Assembly (NCBI GenBank): GCA_902766575.1
Contig: CACXED010000305.1
Coordinates: 1 to 14,796 of the forward strand
Origin: an uncultured Ruminococcus sp.
Lineage (GTDB): Bacteria > Bacillota > Clostridia > Oscillospirales > CAG-272
Direction of reading: 5' to 3'
Length of the DNA stretch: 14,796 nt
Shown here: positions 6,412-12,548 of the stretch, in pieces
Numbering within the stretch: the stretch's first letter is position 1
How the letters are laid out: each line of letters starts with the position of its first letter
Position numbers and translations under genes: made by a program
Notes under the pieces: generated by a model
Databases searched by the model: none
What the model was told of the DNA's origin: nothing
The model's input: the letters and a program-made list of their open reading frames with translations, nothing else

Positions 6412-6564
6412 TTTATCGGCGAAGCCGCTAAACCTCTCCCTTTGGGAGAGGTGTCAAAAATCTTTGATTTTTGACGGAGAGGGTTGAGTAAACGATTAGC
6501 TCTATCGTTAGTATCTTGCCCTCTCAGTCAGCTTCGCTGACAGCTCCCCCGGAGGGGGAGCTTA
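6412..6564 (+). repeat. Multi-hairpin repeat directly after ygiQ, possibly also its terminator
   Basis: Almost every base can pair. A CGGC/GCCG hairpin at the start is followed by CCTCTCCC/GGGAGAGG (6433-6440/6444-6451) and GTCAAAAATC/GATTTTTGAC (6453-6462/6466-6475). GAGAGGG/CCCTCTC (6477-6483/6519-6525) encloses AACGAT/ATCGTT (6491-6496/6504-6509). GTCAGC/GCTGAC (6527-6532/6536-6541) and AGCTCCCCC/GGGGGAGCT (6542-6550/6554-6562) close the element. The CAGTCAGC...AGCTCCC part is repeated at 6749-6795. The stems begin 22 nt after the ygiQ stop, so they could end its transcript. Similar palindromic intergenic repeats are common in gut Clostridia. Confidence 0.8.
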
Positions 6565-6589
6565 AGGGGGATTCTGCGGCTTATTCTAC

Positions 6590-6795
6590 TTTCTGCGAAC
6601 CGCGTTGTTTGATGAGCTGCAAACTAACGGCGGCGCAGGCACTAACCTTGACTTTGGGAGCGGCGGCTCGCCGCCGGCGGCGCAGAGACAAGCCTTGACT
6701 ATGGGAGCGGGGGCTCCCCGCCTTGACTATGGGAGCGGCGACACGCCGCCCTCTCAGTCAGCTAACGCTGACAGCTCCCCCGGAGTGGGAGCTTG
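6590..6795 (+). repeat. Dispersed repeat module, copy 4, with hairpin units and a second CAGTCAGC element
   Basis: Bases 6590-6675 repeat 4158-4243 closely. They are followed by a partial module (GGCGGCGCAGAGAC at 6676-6689) and two 28-nt-spaced hairpin units: GCGGGG/CCCCGC at 6707-6712/6716-6721 and GCGGCG/CGCCGC at 6735-6740/6744-6749. A second copy of the GTCAGC/GCTGAC plus AGCTCCC/GGGAGCT element runs from 6749. No gene is supported from 6411 to 6916. Short frames here are made of the same repeat read as LDYGSGDTPP-like peptides. Confidence 0.8.
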
Positions 6796-6848
6796 TACCG
6801 TTAAATAAGAATTTACATTACATTAACCTTACATTTACGAAAAAAGCA

Positions 6849-6877
6849 TTGCAAAAAAATTCGGGATGGTGTAGAAT
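6849..6877 (+). promoter_or_regulatory. Probable promoter of the ireB-ribF unit
   Basis: TTGCAA (6849-6854) and TAGAAT (6872-6877) are 17 bp apart, with 4 of 6 and 5 of 6 consensus matches. An AT-rich stretch with TTACATT at 6813-6819 and 6829-6835 lies just upstream and could act as an UP element or a binding site. The -10 is 40 nt before the ireB start. Confidence 0.65.
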
Positions 6878-6916
6878 ATATCCATCATAAAGCTGACTGC
6901 GAAAGGACTGATCAAG

Positions 6917-7204
6917 ATGCCGATGCAAACCGCCGACCGGGAAACCCAGAATCCCGCTGACAAGTCGAAAACCATAACCTTCACCGTCCACGACGAAAAG
7001 GAGGACGAGATGAAGCGCACTCTCACCGCTATCTACGAGGCGCTCCGCGAAAAGGGATACAACCCGATAAATCAGATAGTCGGATACATCCTTTCGGAGG
7101 ATCCCACATATATCACCAACTACAAGAACGCGCGCGGTCTCATCCGCCGGATCGACCGCGACGAGCTCTTGAACGTGCTCGTGAGGAACTATCTCGGTAT
7201 CTGA
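6917..7204 (+). CDS. ireB: IreB family regulatory phosphoprotein (UPF0297)
   Basis: The protein has 95 aa, near the family length of 85-95. The core MKRTLTAIYEALREKGYNPINQIVGYILSEDPTYI is nearly diagnostic of the family, followed by the conserved NARGLIRRIDRDELL and NYL near the end. IreB is a small cytoplasmic protein known from Enterococcus as a substrate of the IreK Ser/Thr kinase, with phosphorylated threonines near its N-terminus, and it acts in cell-wall stress resistance. Here the N-terminal tail has Thr5 and Thr10 as possible equivalents. GAAAGGA at 6901-6907 supports the start. In many Bacillota this gene sits between alaS and ruvX, but here ribF follows 13 nt later and ruvX is absent. 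Confidence 0.95.
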   Translation: MPMQTADRETQNPADKSKTITFTVHDEKEDEMKRTLTAIYEALREKGYNPINQIVGYILSEDPTYITNYKNARGLIRRIDRDELLNVLVRNYLGI

Positions 7205-7217
7205 TCGCTTCTCTGTA

Positions 7218-8177
7218 ATGGAAATATATGATCTTCACACAATGACAAAAAAGGAGAGCTCCGGCTCTCCTTATTGCGCTGTCTTCCCGCAGGGACTGAC
7301 CGCCGCGCTGGGGAGCTTTGACGGAGTTCATCTCGGGCACGCGGAGCTGATCGGCGAAGCGGTGAAAAACGCCCGCGAGAATGGCAGAGCCTCGGCGGTC
7401 TGGACGTTTTCGGACGAATCCTCGTCTCTGCCCGGAAAGCAGGGTATGCGCTCGATCACGACGCTCGGGGAGAAGTTAGAGCTCTTTGCAGAGCTCGGAG
7501 CCGACTACGCGCTGCTCGCCGATTTTGAGTCGGTGCGCGACCTTTCGCCGCGTGAGTTCGTCGATGGAATGTTAAGGCGCGGCTGCGGAGTCAGGACGGT
7601 GGTCTGCGGCTTCAACTTCAGCTTCGGAAAGGGCGGAGCGGGAGATCCGGCTGTCCTCTCGGAGCTGATGGGAGAGGGGAACTGCATCATCGTCCCGCCG
7701 GTCTGCGTCGACGGCAGCCCGGTGAGCTCCAGCGCGATACGCCGTCTCATCGAGAGCGGAGATACAGAGGAAGCGGCAAAGCTGCTCGGGCGGCCGTTCT
7801 TCATAGATTTTCCGGTGGTACACGGAAAGGAGCTCGGAAGAACCATAGGGCTTCCGACGATAAATCAGGACTTTCCCGCCGGACACGTCATCCCGGAGAA
7901 GGGCATCTACGCCTGCCTTGTCGAGATCGGAGACAGGAGCTATCCCGGGGTCTCAAACGTCGGAACCCGCCCGACCGTCGACGACTCGGGCAGGATAAAC
8001 TGCGAGACGCATATAATCGGCTACTCGGGCTGGCTCTACGGCGAGAACATCAAGGTCTCGTTCTATAAGCGCCTGCGCGGAGAGAAAAGATTCCCCGACG
8101 TGGCTTCGCTCAGAGCGCAGATCGAGCGGGACGCGGCGTCGGCGCTTGAATATTTCAAAGATAAGGAGGCAAAATGA
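7218..8177 (+). CDS. ribF: Bifunctional riboflavin kinase/FAD synthetase
   Basis: The protein has 319 aa, the normal size for the enzyme that phosphorylates riboflavin to FMN and adenylylates FMN to FAD in the cytoplasm. The N-terminal FAD synthetase module has LGSFDGVHLGH (31-41), GFNFSFGKGGAGD (131-143) and VSSSAIRRLI (169-178). The C-terminal flavokinase module has GRTIGLPTINQ (207-217), with the PTxN signature, then GVSNVGTRPTV (244-254) and the catalytic Glu in CETHI (262-266). No good Shine-Dalgarno site precedes the ATG at 7218. An in-frame ATG at 7242 is possible, but both are within a few residues of the conserved core. Coupling with ireB 13 nt upstream may drive initiation. Its stop overlaps the next start (ATGA). 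Confidence 0.95.
   Translation: MEIYDLHTMTKKESSGSPYCAVFPQGLTAALGSFDGVHLGHAELIGEAVKNARENGRASAVWTFSDESSSLPGKQGMRSITTLGEKLELFAELGADYALLADFESVRDLSPREFVDGMLRRGCGVRTVVCGFNFSFGKGGAGDPAVLSELMGEGNCIIVPPVCVDGSPVSSSAIRRLIESGDTEEAAKLLGRPFFIDFPVVHGKELGRTIGLPTINQDFPAGHVIPEKGIYACLVEIGDRSYPGVSNVGTRPTVDDSGRINCETHIIGYSGWLYGENIKVSFYKRLRGEKRFPDVASLRAQIERDAASALEYFKDKEAK
7251..7272. other. Perfect 9-bp hairpin in the first codons of ribF
   Basis: AAGGAGAGC (7251-7259) and GCTCTCCTT (7264-7272) enclose the loop TCCG. It lies 33-54 nt after the ribF start, and 5' of it on the plus strand is a run of A. Read on the minus strand, the stem is followed by TTTTTTG, so it is shaped like an intrinsic terminator in that direction. 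No minus-strand gene enters it. Confidence 0.6.
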
Positions 8178-9562
8178 AACGCTTCTTATCGCTTATCCTG
8201 CTCATAGCCTCAATTCTCACGCTTGCGATGCCGCTTTTCGCCGACGACTCTGAGGAGGAGAACTACGATCCGCCCGAGCTTGTCAACATCGCCTCGGCGA
8301 GCGTCTACTGCGTCGAGGAGAACCGCTATATCTACGGTCTCAACGAGGACAGGCAGGTCTATCCTACCTCGACCGTCAAGCTGATGGTCGCGATACTCGC
8401 GGTAGAGAAGCTCGGCGACGACCTCGAGAGGAAGATAACCGTCCCGGTCGAGGCAATACTCAAGGTCACGGGCAACAATATCGGGCTCAAGCGCGACGAG
8501 GTGCTGACCGTGAGACAGCTGCTCTGCGCGCTGATCTGCGGCGGAGCCAACGACGCGGCGAGCGTCCTCGCCTTTGAGATAGCCGGGTCGGTCGAGGAGT
8601 TTGTCAGGCTGATGAACGAAAAGGCAAAGGCTATCGGAGCGGACTCGACGAACTACATGAACGTCTCGGGTATGCACCATCCGGCGATGGTCACGACGGC
8701 AAAGGACACCGCGCTGATCGCCGCCTACGCCGCGCACTCGGAGCTGATCTGCGAAATGTCCTCGGCGGAGAAGTACGTCATCGAAGCGACGAACAAGTCG
8801 GGTCAGCGGACGATCTACAACAAGAACTGCTATTTCGCGACGAATTTGGAGTACAAATACATCTGGTCGGTGCCGAGAGGGCTGAACGCCGGATTCACCG
8901 CAGAGGGCGGCTACTGCGTCGCGACGACCGCCACAAAGGACGGACTGACCTACGTCGTCGCCGTGATGGGCGCAAAGGCTGACGACGATTACATCTACTC
9001 CTACACCGAAGCGGCGAAGCTGATCAAATGGGCGCTGAGGGCCTACGGCTACAAAAAGGTGCTCTCGACGTCGGACATGATCTGCGAGGTGCCGGTGCGG
9101 CTCGCGAGCCGGGTCGATTACGTCGCGCTCTTTCCGTCCGAGCTCATCGAGCTTTACCTGCCGGTGGACGTGGACGTGGAGCGGGACGTGAAGATAACGT
9201 GGGAGCTCGACGAGGACTGGTTCACGGCTCCGGTGAGCGAGGGACAGGTGGGCGGAACGCTGACCGTCTCCTTTGAGGACGCGGCGAGAGGCGACAGATT
9301 CGTCGGACACTACGATCTCGTGACCCGGAGCAATGTCGACCGGAACAATTTTCTCTACATACTCGACCTTGCGAAGATGCTCTTTGCGACAAAGGCGTTC
9401 CGTGTCTGCGTGATAATCGCGGTGACAGCCCTCGCCGCCTACGCGGCAGTTTCGGTCTGGATGTACTGGTACCGGCAAAACCGCTATCGTCCGCACACGA
9501 ACGTGAAGAACAGAAAAAATCCGAAAAATCAGAAAAATCCGAAAAATTCGCAAAGACGCTGA
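8174..9562 (+). CDS. S11 family (DacA-like) D-alanyl-D-alanine carboxypeptidase homologue with altered active-site motifs
   Basis: The protein has 462 aa. An N-terminal signal peptide (about 1-23, ending LFA-DD) leads into an S11 domain to about residue 295. A beta-rich C-terminal domain follows, then one membrane helix (about 409-433) and a basic cytoplasmic tail. S11 enzymes trim the terminal D-Ala of peptidoglycan stem peptides. The nucleophile motif is intact (STVK, Ser66 and Lys69). The second motif, normally SxN, reads GAN (124-126) in ICGGANDAAS. The third, normally KTG, reads NAG (238-240) in GLNAGFTAEGGYC. Activity may be reduced, changed or lost. The start overlaps the ribF stop by 4 nt and has a strong AAGGAGG site. 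It is a neighbour of ireB, a cell-wall stress regulator. Confidence 0.9.
   Translation: MKRFLSLILLIASILTLAMPLFADDSEEENYDPPELVNIASASVYCVEENRYIYGLNEDRQVYPTSTVKLMVAILAVEKLGDDLERKITVPVEAILKVTGNNIGLKRDEVLTVRQLLCALICGGANDAASVLAFEIAGSVEEFVRLMNEKAKAIGADSTNYMNVSGMHHPAMVTTAKDTALIAAYAAHSELICEMSSAEKYVIEATNKSGQRTIYNKNCYFATNLEYKYIWSVPRGLNAGFTAEGGYCVATTATKDGLTYVVAVMGAKADDDYIYSYTEAAKLIKWALRAYGYKKVLSTSDMICEVPVRLASRVDYVALFPSELIELYLPVDVDVERDVKITWELDEDWFTAPVSEGQVGGTLTVSFEDAARGDRFVGHYDLVTRSNVDRNNFLYILDLAKMLFATKAFRVCVIIAVTALAAYAAVSVWMYWYRQNRYRPHTNVKNRKNPKNQKNPKNSQRR
9515..9550 (+). repeat. Four 9-nt tandem repeats in the tail of the S11 gene
   Basis: Units AAAAATCCG, AAAAATCAG, AAAAATCCG and AAAAATTCG encode KNP, KNQ, KNP and KNS. 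They make the basic cytoplasmic tail and could vary in number by slippage. Confidence 0.85.
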
Positions 9563-9612
9563 AACAAATCGGCGCCTTTGCCCGTCTTAACAGAAAAAGG
9601 AGGAATTTCACC

Positions 9613-10266
9613 ATGAAAATGAAACGCACAATCTCAGCTCTCGCCGCGCTGGCGATGGCATCAGCGCTCGGACTTACGGGCTGCGACGAATCGATCGCAA
9701 ATATCATCAACGGTCGTATTGAAAAGCCGGTGATCTATCTCTACCCGGAAAAAACGACCGAGGTCTCGGTTGATCTCAGCATCGACGGCGAATTTGTTTC
9801 GGTCTACCCGGAGTTCAATGCGGAAAACTCCGGCTGGACGGTCACGGCGGAGCCGGACGGCAGGCTCTTTGTCGACGGACGCGAGTATTACTGCCTTTTC
9901 TGGGAGGGAGAGACCGGAGCGGAATACGACTTCTCCAAGGGCTTCTGCGTCGCCGGAGAGGACACGGCGGAGTTTCTCCGCGATACGCTCGGGGAGCTCG
10001 GGCTTACTCCGCGCGAGGCGAACGAGTTTATAATCTACTGGCTGCCGAGGATGGAGCATAACGCCTACAACCTCATCTCCTTCCAGACCGACGCCTACAC
10101 CGACGCGGCGGAGCTCTGTGTCTCGCCCGAGCCGGACAGCCTGATCCGCGTGTTCATGGCGTTCAGAGCGCTCGAGACCCCGGTTGAAATCGAGCCGCAG
10201 GAGCTCGGCTCGCCCGAGCGGAGCGGCTTCACTGTCGTCGAATGGGGCGGCGGCGAGGTCAGATAA
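9613..10266 (+). CDS. Conserved YLYPE-type lipoprotein of unknown function
   Basis: The product has 217 aa. The N-terminus is a lipoprotein signal with basic residues, a hydrophobic core and the lipobox LTGC, so Cys24 would be lipidated and the protein held on the outer face of the membrane. The mature part opens with KPVIYLYPEKTTEVSVDL (38-55). It continues with GWTVTAEPDGRLFVDGREYYCLFWEG, a YDFSKGFCVAGEDTAEFL stretch, and ends near GFTVVEWGG. I recognise this pattern from uncharacterised proteins of Clostridia and related bacteria, but no function is established. AAGGAGG at 9597-9603 gives a good start. It lies 50 nt after the S11 gene and is probably co-transcribed, so a role at the cell surface is an inference. 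Confidence 0.85.
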   Translation: MKMKRTISALAALAMASALGLTGCDESIANIINGRIEKPVIYLYPEKTTEVSVDLSIDGEFVSVYPEFNAENSGWTVTAEPDGRLFVDGREYYCLFWEGETGAEYDFSKGFCVAGEDTAEFLRDTLGELGLTPREANEFIIYWLPRMEHNAYNLISFQTDAYTDAAELCVSPEPDSLIRVFMAFRALETPVEIEPQELGSPERSGFTVVEWGGGEVR

Positions 10267-10275
10267 GCCGAATCT

Positions 10276-10326
10276 CGGATTTTCAGCAAAAAAATTCAAA
10301 AAAGCGCAACCTTTTTGAAAAATCCG
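10276..10326 (+). other. AT-rich two-part stem-loop after the lipoprotein gene
   Basis: CGGATTT/AAATCCG (10276-10282/10320-10326) encloses TTCAAAAA/TTTTTGAA (10295-10302/10312-10319). The structure starts 10 nt after the lipoprotein stop and may mark the end of the ireB operon, though it lacks the GC-rich stem and U-tract of a classic terminator. Confidence 0.4.
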
Positions 10327-10363
10327 CGTCTAATAATGCAAACAGACGAAAGGGAAGCGCGCC

Positions 10364-10489
10364 ATGAATTTTTTAACCGTACTGATCTCGGCAATGACCG
10401 CCGACGCCTTCGGGCTGACGGCAGCGGCGTTTGCCGCGGCGCTTGTGACGCTTTATATCCTGATGCGCGGGCGTCTCGGGCGCAAATAA
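10364..10489 (+). CDS. 41-aa single-span membrane peptide
   Basis: ATG at 10364 opens a frame of 41 codons ending TAA at 10487-10489. The site CGAAAGGGAAG ends 5-9 nt upstream, a good ribosome-binding site. The peptide starts MNFLTVLISAMTADAFGL, has a hydrophobic Ala-, Leu- and Val-rich stretch to about residue 33, and ends RGRLGRK. This suggests one membrane helix with a basic cytoplasmic end. It is too short for a family assignment. It lies between the lipoprotein gene and the promoter of the ABC exporter, and could be the last gene of the upstream unit or a stand-alone small membrane protein. Confidence 0.55.
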   Translation: MNFLTVLISAMTADAFGLTAAAFAAALVTLYILMRGRLGRK

Positions 10490-10508
10490 AAAAATATCGA
10501 ATACCGAC

Positions 10509-10537
10509 TTGATTTTTTCCTCCCGGCGTATTATAAT
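10509..10537 (+). promoter_or_regulatory. Promoter of the ABC exporter gene
   Basis: TTGATT (10509-10514) and TATAAT (10532-10537) are separated by 17 bp. The -10 is fully consensus. The start codon is 36 nt further on, with GAAAGGA at 10555-10561 between. Confidence 0.75.
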
Positions 10538-10572
10538 AGAGTGACAAATACGCTGAAAGGATATTTATTAAA

Positions 10573-12435
10573 ATGAAACTCATAAAACGCCTGCTCGCAA
10601 TGGCGTCAAACCACATCGGAACGATGATCTTCGCCACGGTCGGCATAATCGGCGCGGCGGTGCTGAGCCTTGTCACTCCGGCGCTGATGCGGAGCTTTAC
10701 GCAGTCGGTCTCGGACATAGAGACGCTGACCGTGCGGACTCTGCTTATCTACGCGGGAGCGCTGCTCGCGGCATATATAGTCCGTGCGGTATGCAGAGGG
10801 ATAACCCTCGGAGTGTCGCATATCGCGGCGTGGGATTTTGTCGCCGAGCTGACCTTAAAGGTCTACGACAAGTACGAGCAGCTCTCCGCCCGCTATTTTC
10901 AGGACAAGCAGACCGGCGATCTGATGAGCCGTATGCTCAACGACACAAGACAGCTCGAGGTGCTGATAGCTCACGCCGTGCCTGATCTCGTCGGGAATCT
11001 GCTGGTGGTCGTCGGAGTCTGCGTCATGATGTTCACGATCAACGTGCGGCTGGCGCTGATAACGCTGATCCCGGTGCCGTTTTTGGTGTTCTTCGGCTGG
11101 CTCTACTCCAAAAAGGTCGCGCCGATGTTCAGGATAAACTCCCGGGTGTTCGGCGAGCTGAACGGCGTCACGCAGGACAATATTACCGGCATGAAGGAGA
11201 TACAGGCCTTCGGCTGCGAGGAGAGCGAGCATATCAAAATGCGCGAGAACTGCCGCTATTACGCCAAGGTCAATATCCGCGCAAACCTCGCCAACGCTAT
11301 CTTTACGCCGGGAATCGAGCTTGCGACCTCGATAGGAACGATAATCGTCGTGCTTTTCGGAGGAATGTTGGCGCTCGACGGGCAGATGGCGGTGCCGGAT
11401 ATCGTCGGGTTCGTGATGTATCTGAGCCTGTTCTACTCGCCGCTGGCGGTGCTTGCGAGACTGGTGGAGGACATACAGGTCGCGGCGGCGAGCTGCCAGC
11501 GCGTGTTCGACATCCTCGACAGCGAGCCCGAGATAAAGGAAGCTCCCGACGCGGTGGATATCCCGCGCGGAGAGGGCAGGATTGACTTTGAGAACGTCAG
11601 CTTCTGCTACGATCCAGCCGAGCCGCTGCTCGACCGGGTCAGCTTTACCGCAAAGCCGGGCGAGATGATAGCTCTGGTCGGGCCGACCGGAGTGGGAAAG
11701 ACGACTATAGTCTCGCTTATCGAGCGCTTCTACGATCCGATATCGGGCAGCGTGAAGTTAGACGGCGTGGATATCAAGAACGCGACGCTGAGGTCGCTGC
11801 GCTCGCAGATTTCGATGGTGCTTCAGGACGTGTTCCTGTTCAACGGAACGATAGCCGAGAACATCGCCTACGGTATGTCGGGCGTCGAGGGCGACGAGTT
11901 CAGACGGCTCGTGACCGAGCGCGGAGCGCTCGACGTCTGCGGAGTCAGCGATACGCTCGGACACGTTATACATAAAAATCCCGCGGCCGATCACATAAGC
12001 TCGTCGGCGGTCGGGAAGCTCGATATGGAGAAGATTCGCGAAGCGGCGAGGATAGCTCACGCCGACGAGTTCATCTCGGCTATGCCGAACGGCTACGACA
12101 CGCTGATCGGCGAGCGGGGAGTCAGGCTCTCGGGCGGACAGAAGCAGCGCATAGCGATAGCCCGGGCGGTGCTCCGGGGCACGCCGATACTGATCCTCGA
12201 CGAGGCTACAAGCGCGGTCGACAACGAGACCGAGGCCGAGATTCAGGCGGCTATCGAGTCGCTTGCCGGAAGCCGGACGATAATCGTCATAGCGCACCGG
12301 CTGTCAACCGTAATGCGAGCCGACAACATCCTTGTGCTCGAAAAAGGCAGGATAGTCGAGTCGGGACGGCACGAGGAGCTGCTTGAAAAGGACGGACTTT
12401 ACGCCCGTCTCTGCCGCGCCTCGGCGACAGTCTGA
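10573..12435 (+). CDS. ABC exporter, fused membrane and ATP-binding domains (ABCB/MsbA-like)
   Basis: The protein has 620 aa. A six-helix membrane domain spans about 15-300, and an ATP-binding domain about 337-620. Walker A is GPTGVGKTT (370-378), the Q-loop Gln418 lies in VLQDVFLF, the signature is LSGGQ (519-523), Walker B is ILILDE (539-544), and the switch His575 lies in IAHRLS. All catalytic residues are present. The region between the Q-loop and signature is longer than usual: after ENIAYGM (429-435) about 48 extra residues occur before KIREAARIAHADEF. Such exporters pump lipids, drugs or peptides as dimers. This one is a half-transporter, and no partner gene is adjacent, so it is probably a homodimer or pairs with a distant gene. 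The substrate is unknown. The start is supported by GAAAGGA. Confidence 0.95.
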   Translation: MKLIKRLLAMASNHIGTMIFATVGIIGAAVLSLVTPALMRSFTQSVSDIETLTVRTLLIYAGALLAAYIVRAVCRGITLGVSHIAAWDFVAELTLKVYDKYEQLSARYFQDKQTGDLMSRMLNDTRQLEVLIAHAVPDLVGNLLVVVGVCVMMFTINVRLALITLIPVPFLVFFGWLYSKKVAPMFRINSRVFGELNGVTQDNITGMKEIQAFGCEESEHIKMRENCRYYAKVNIRANLANAIFTPGIELATSIGTIIVVLFGGMLALDGQMAVPDIVGFVMYLSLFYSPLAVLARLVEDIQVAAASCQRVFDILDSEPEIKEAPDAVDIPRGEGRIDFENVSFCYDPAEPLLDRVSFTAKPGEMIALVGPTGVGKTTIVSLIERFYDPISGSVKLDGVDIKNATLRSLRSQISMVLQDVFLFNGTIAENIAYGMSGVEGDEFRRLVTERGALDVCGVSDTLGHVIHKNPAADHISSSAVGKLDMEKIREAARIAHADEFISAMPNGYDTLIGERGVRLSGGQKQRIAIARAVLRGTPILILDEATSAVDNETEAEIQAAIESLAGSRTIIVIAHRLSTVMRADNILVLEKGRIVESGRHEELLEKDGLYARLCRASATV

Positions 12436-12466
12436 ATATCCACCGCAGGTTGATTATTGACCTCAG

Positions 12467-12530
12467 AATCGTCGGTTTGTCGAAAAACGGCTTGAAATTT
12501 TCGCTTCAGACTATTGACAAATCGACGATT
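12467..12530 (+). promoter_or_regulatory. 15-bp inverted repeat overlapping the sRNA promoter
   Basis: AATCGTCGGTTTGTC (12467-12481) and GACAAATCGACGATT (12516-12530) are complementary apart from one position, which is a G-U pair in plus-strand RNA. The right arm covers the -35 box and part of the spacer of the next promoter. The 34-nt spacing is long for a single operator and long for a terminator loop. It may be a pair of operator half sites, a looped repressor target, or the transcript end of the ABC gene. Confidence 0.6.
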
Positions 12531-12542
12531 TTATGGTATAAT
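12514..12542 (+). promoter_or_regulatory. Full-consensus sigma-A promoter with extended -10
   Basis: TTGACA (12514-12519), a 17-bp spacer and TGGTATAAT (12534-12542) form an essentially perfect promoter, the strongest in the window by sequence. Transcription should begin near 12548-12550. No recognisable gene follows on this strand. Confidence 0.9.
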
Positions 12543-12548
12543 TATAAG

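Noticed and set aside
8210..9553. Open frame of 447 codons on the minus strand opposite the S11 gene
   Set aside because: The product is Arg-, His- and Asp-rich with no motif, and it mirrors a gene with signal peptide, S11 motifs and a strong ribosome-binding site.
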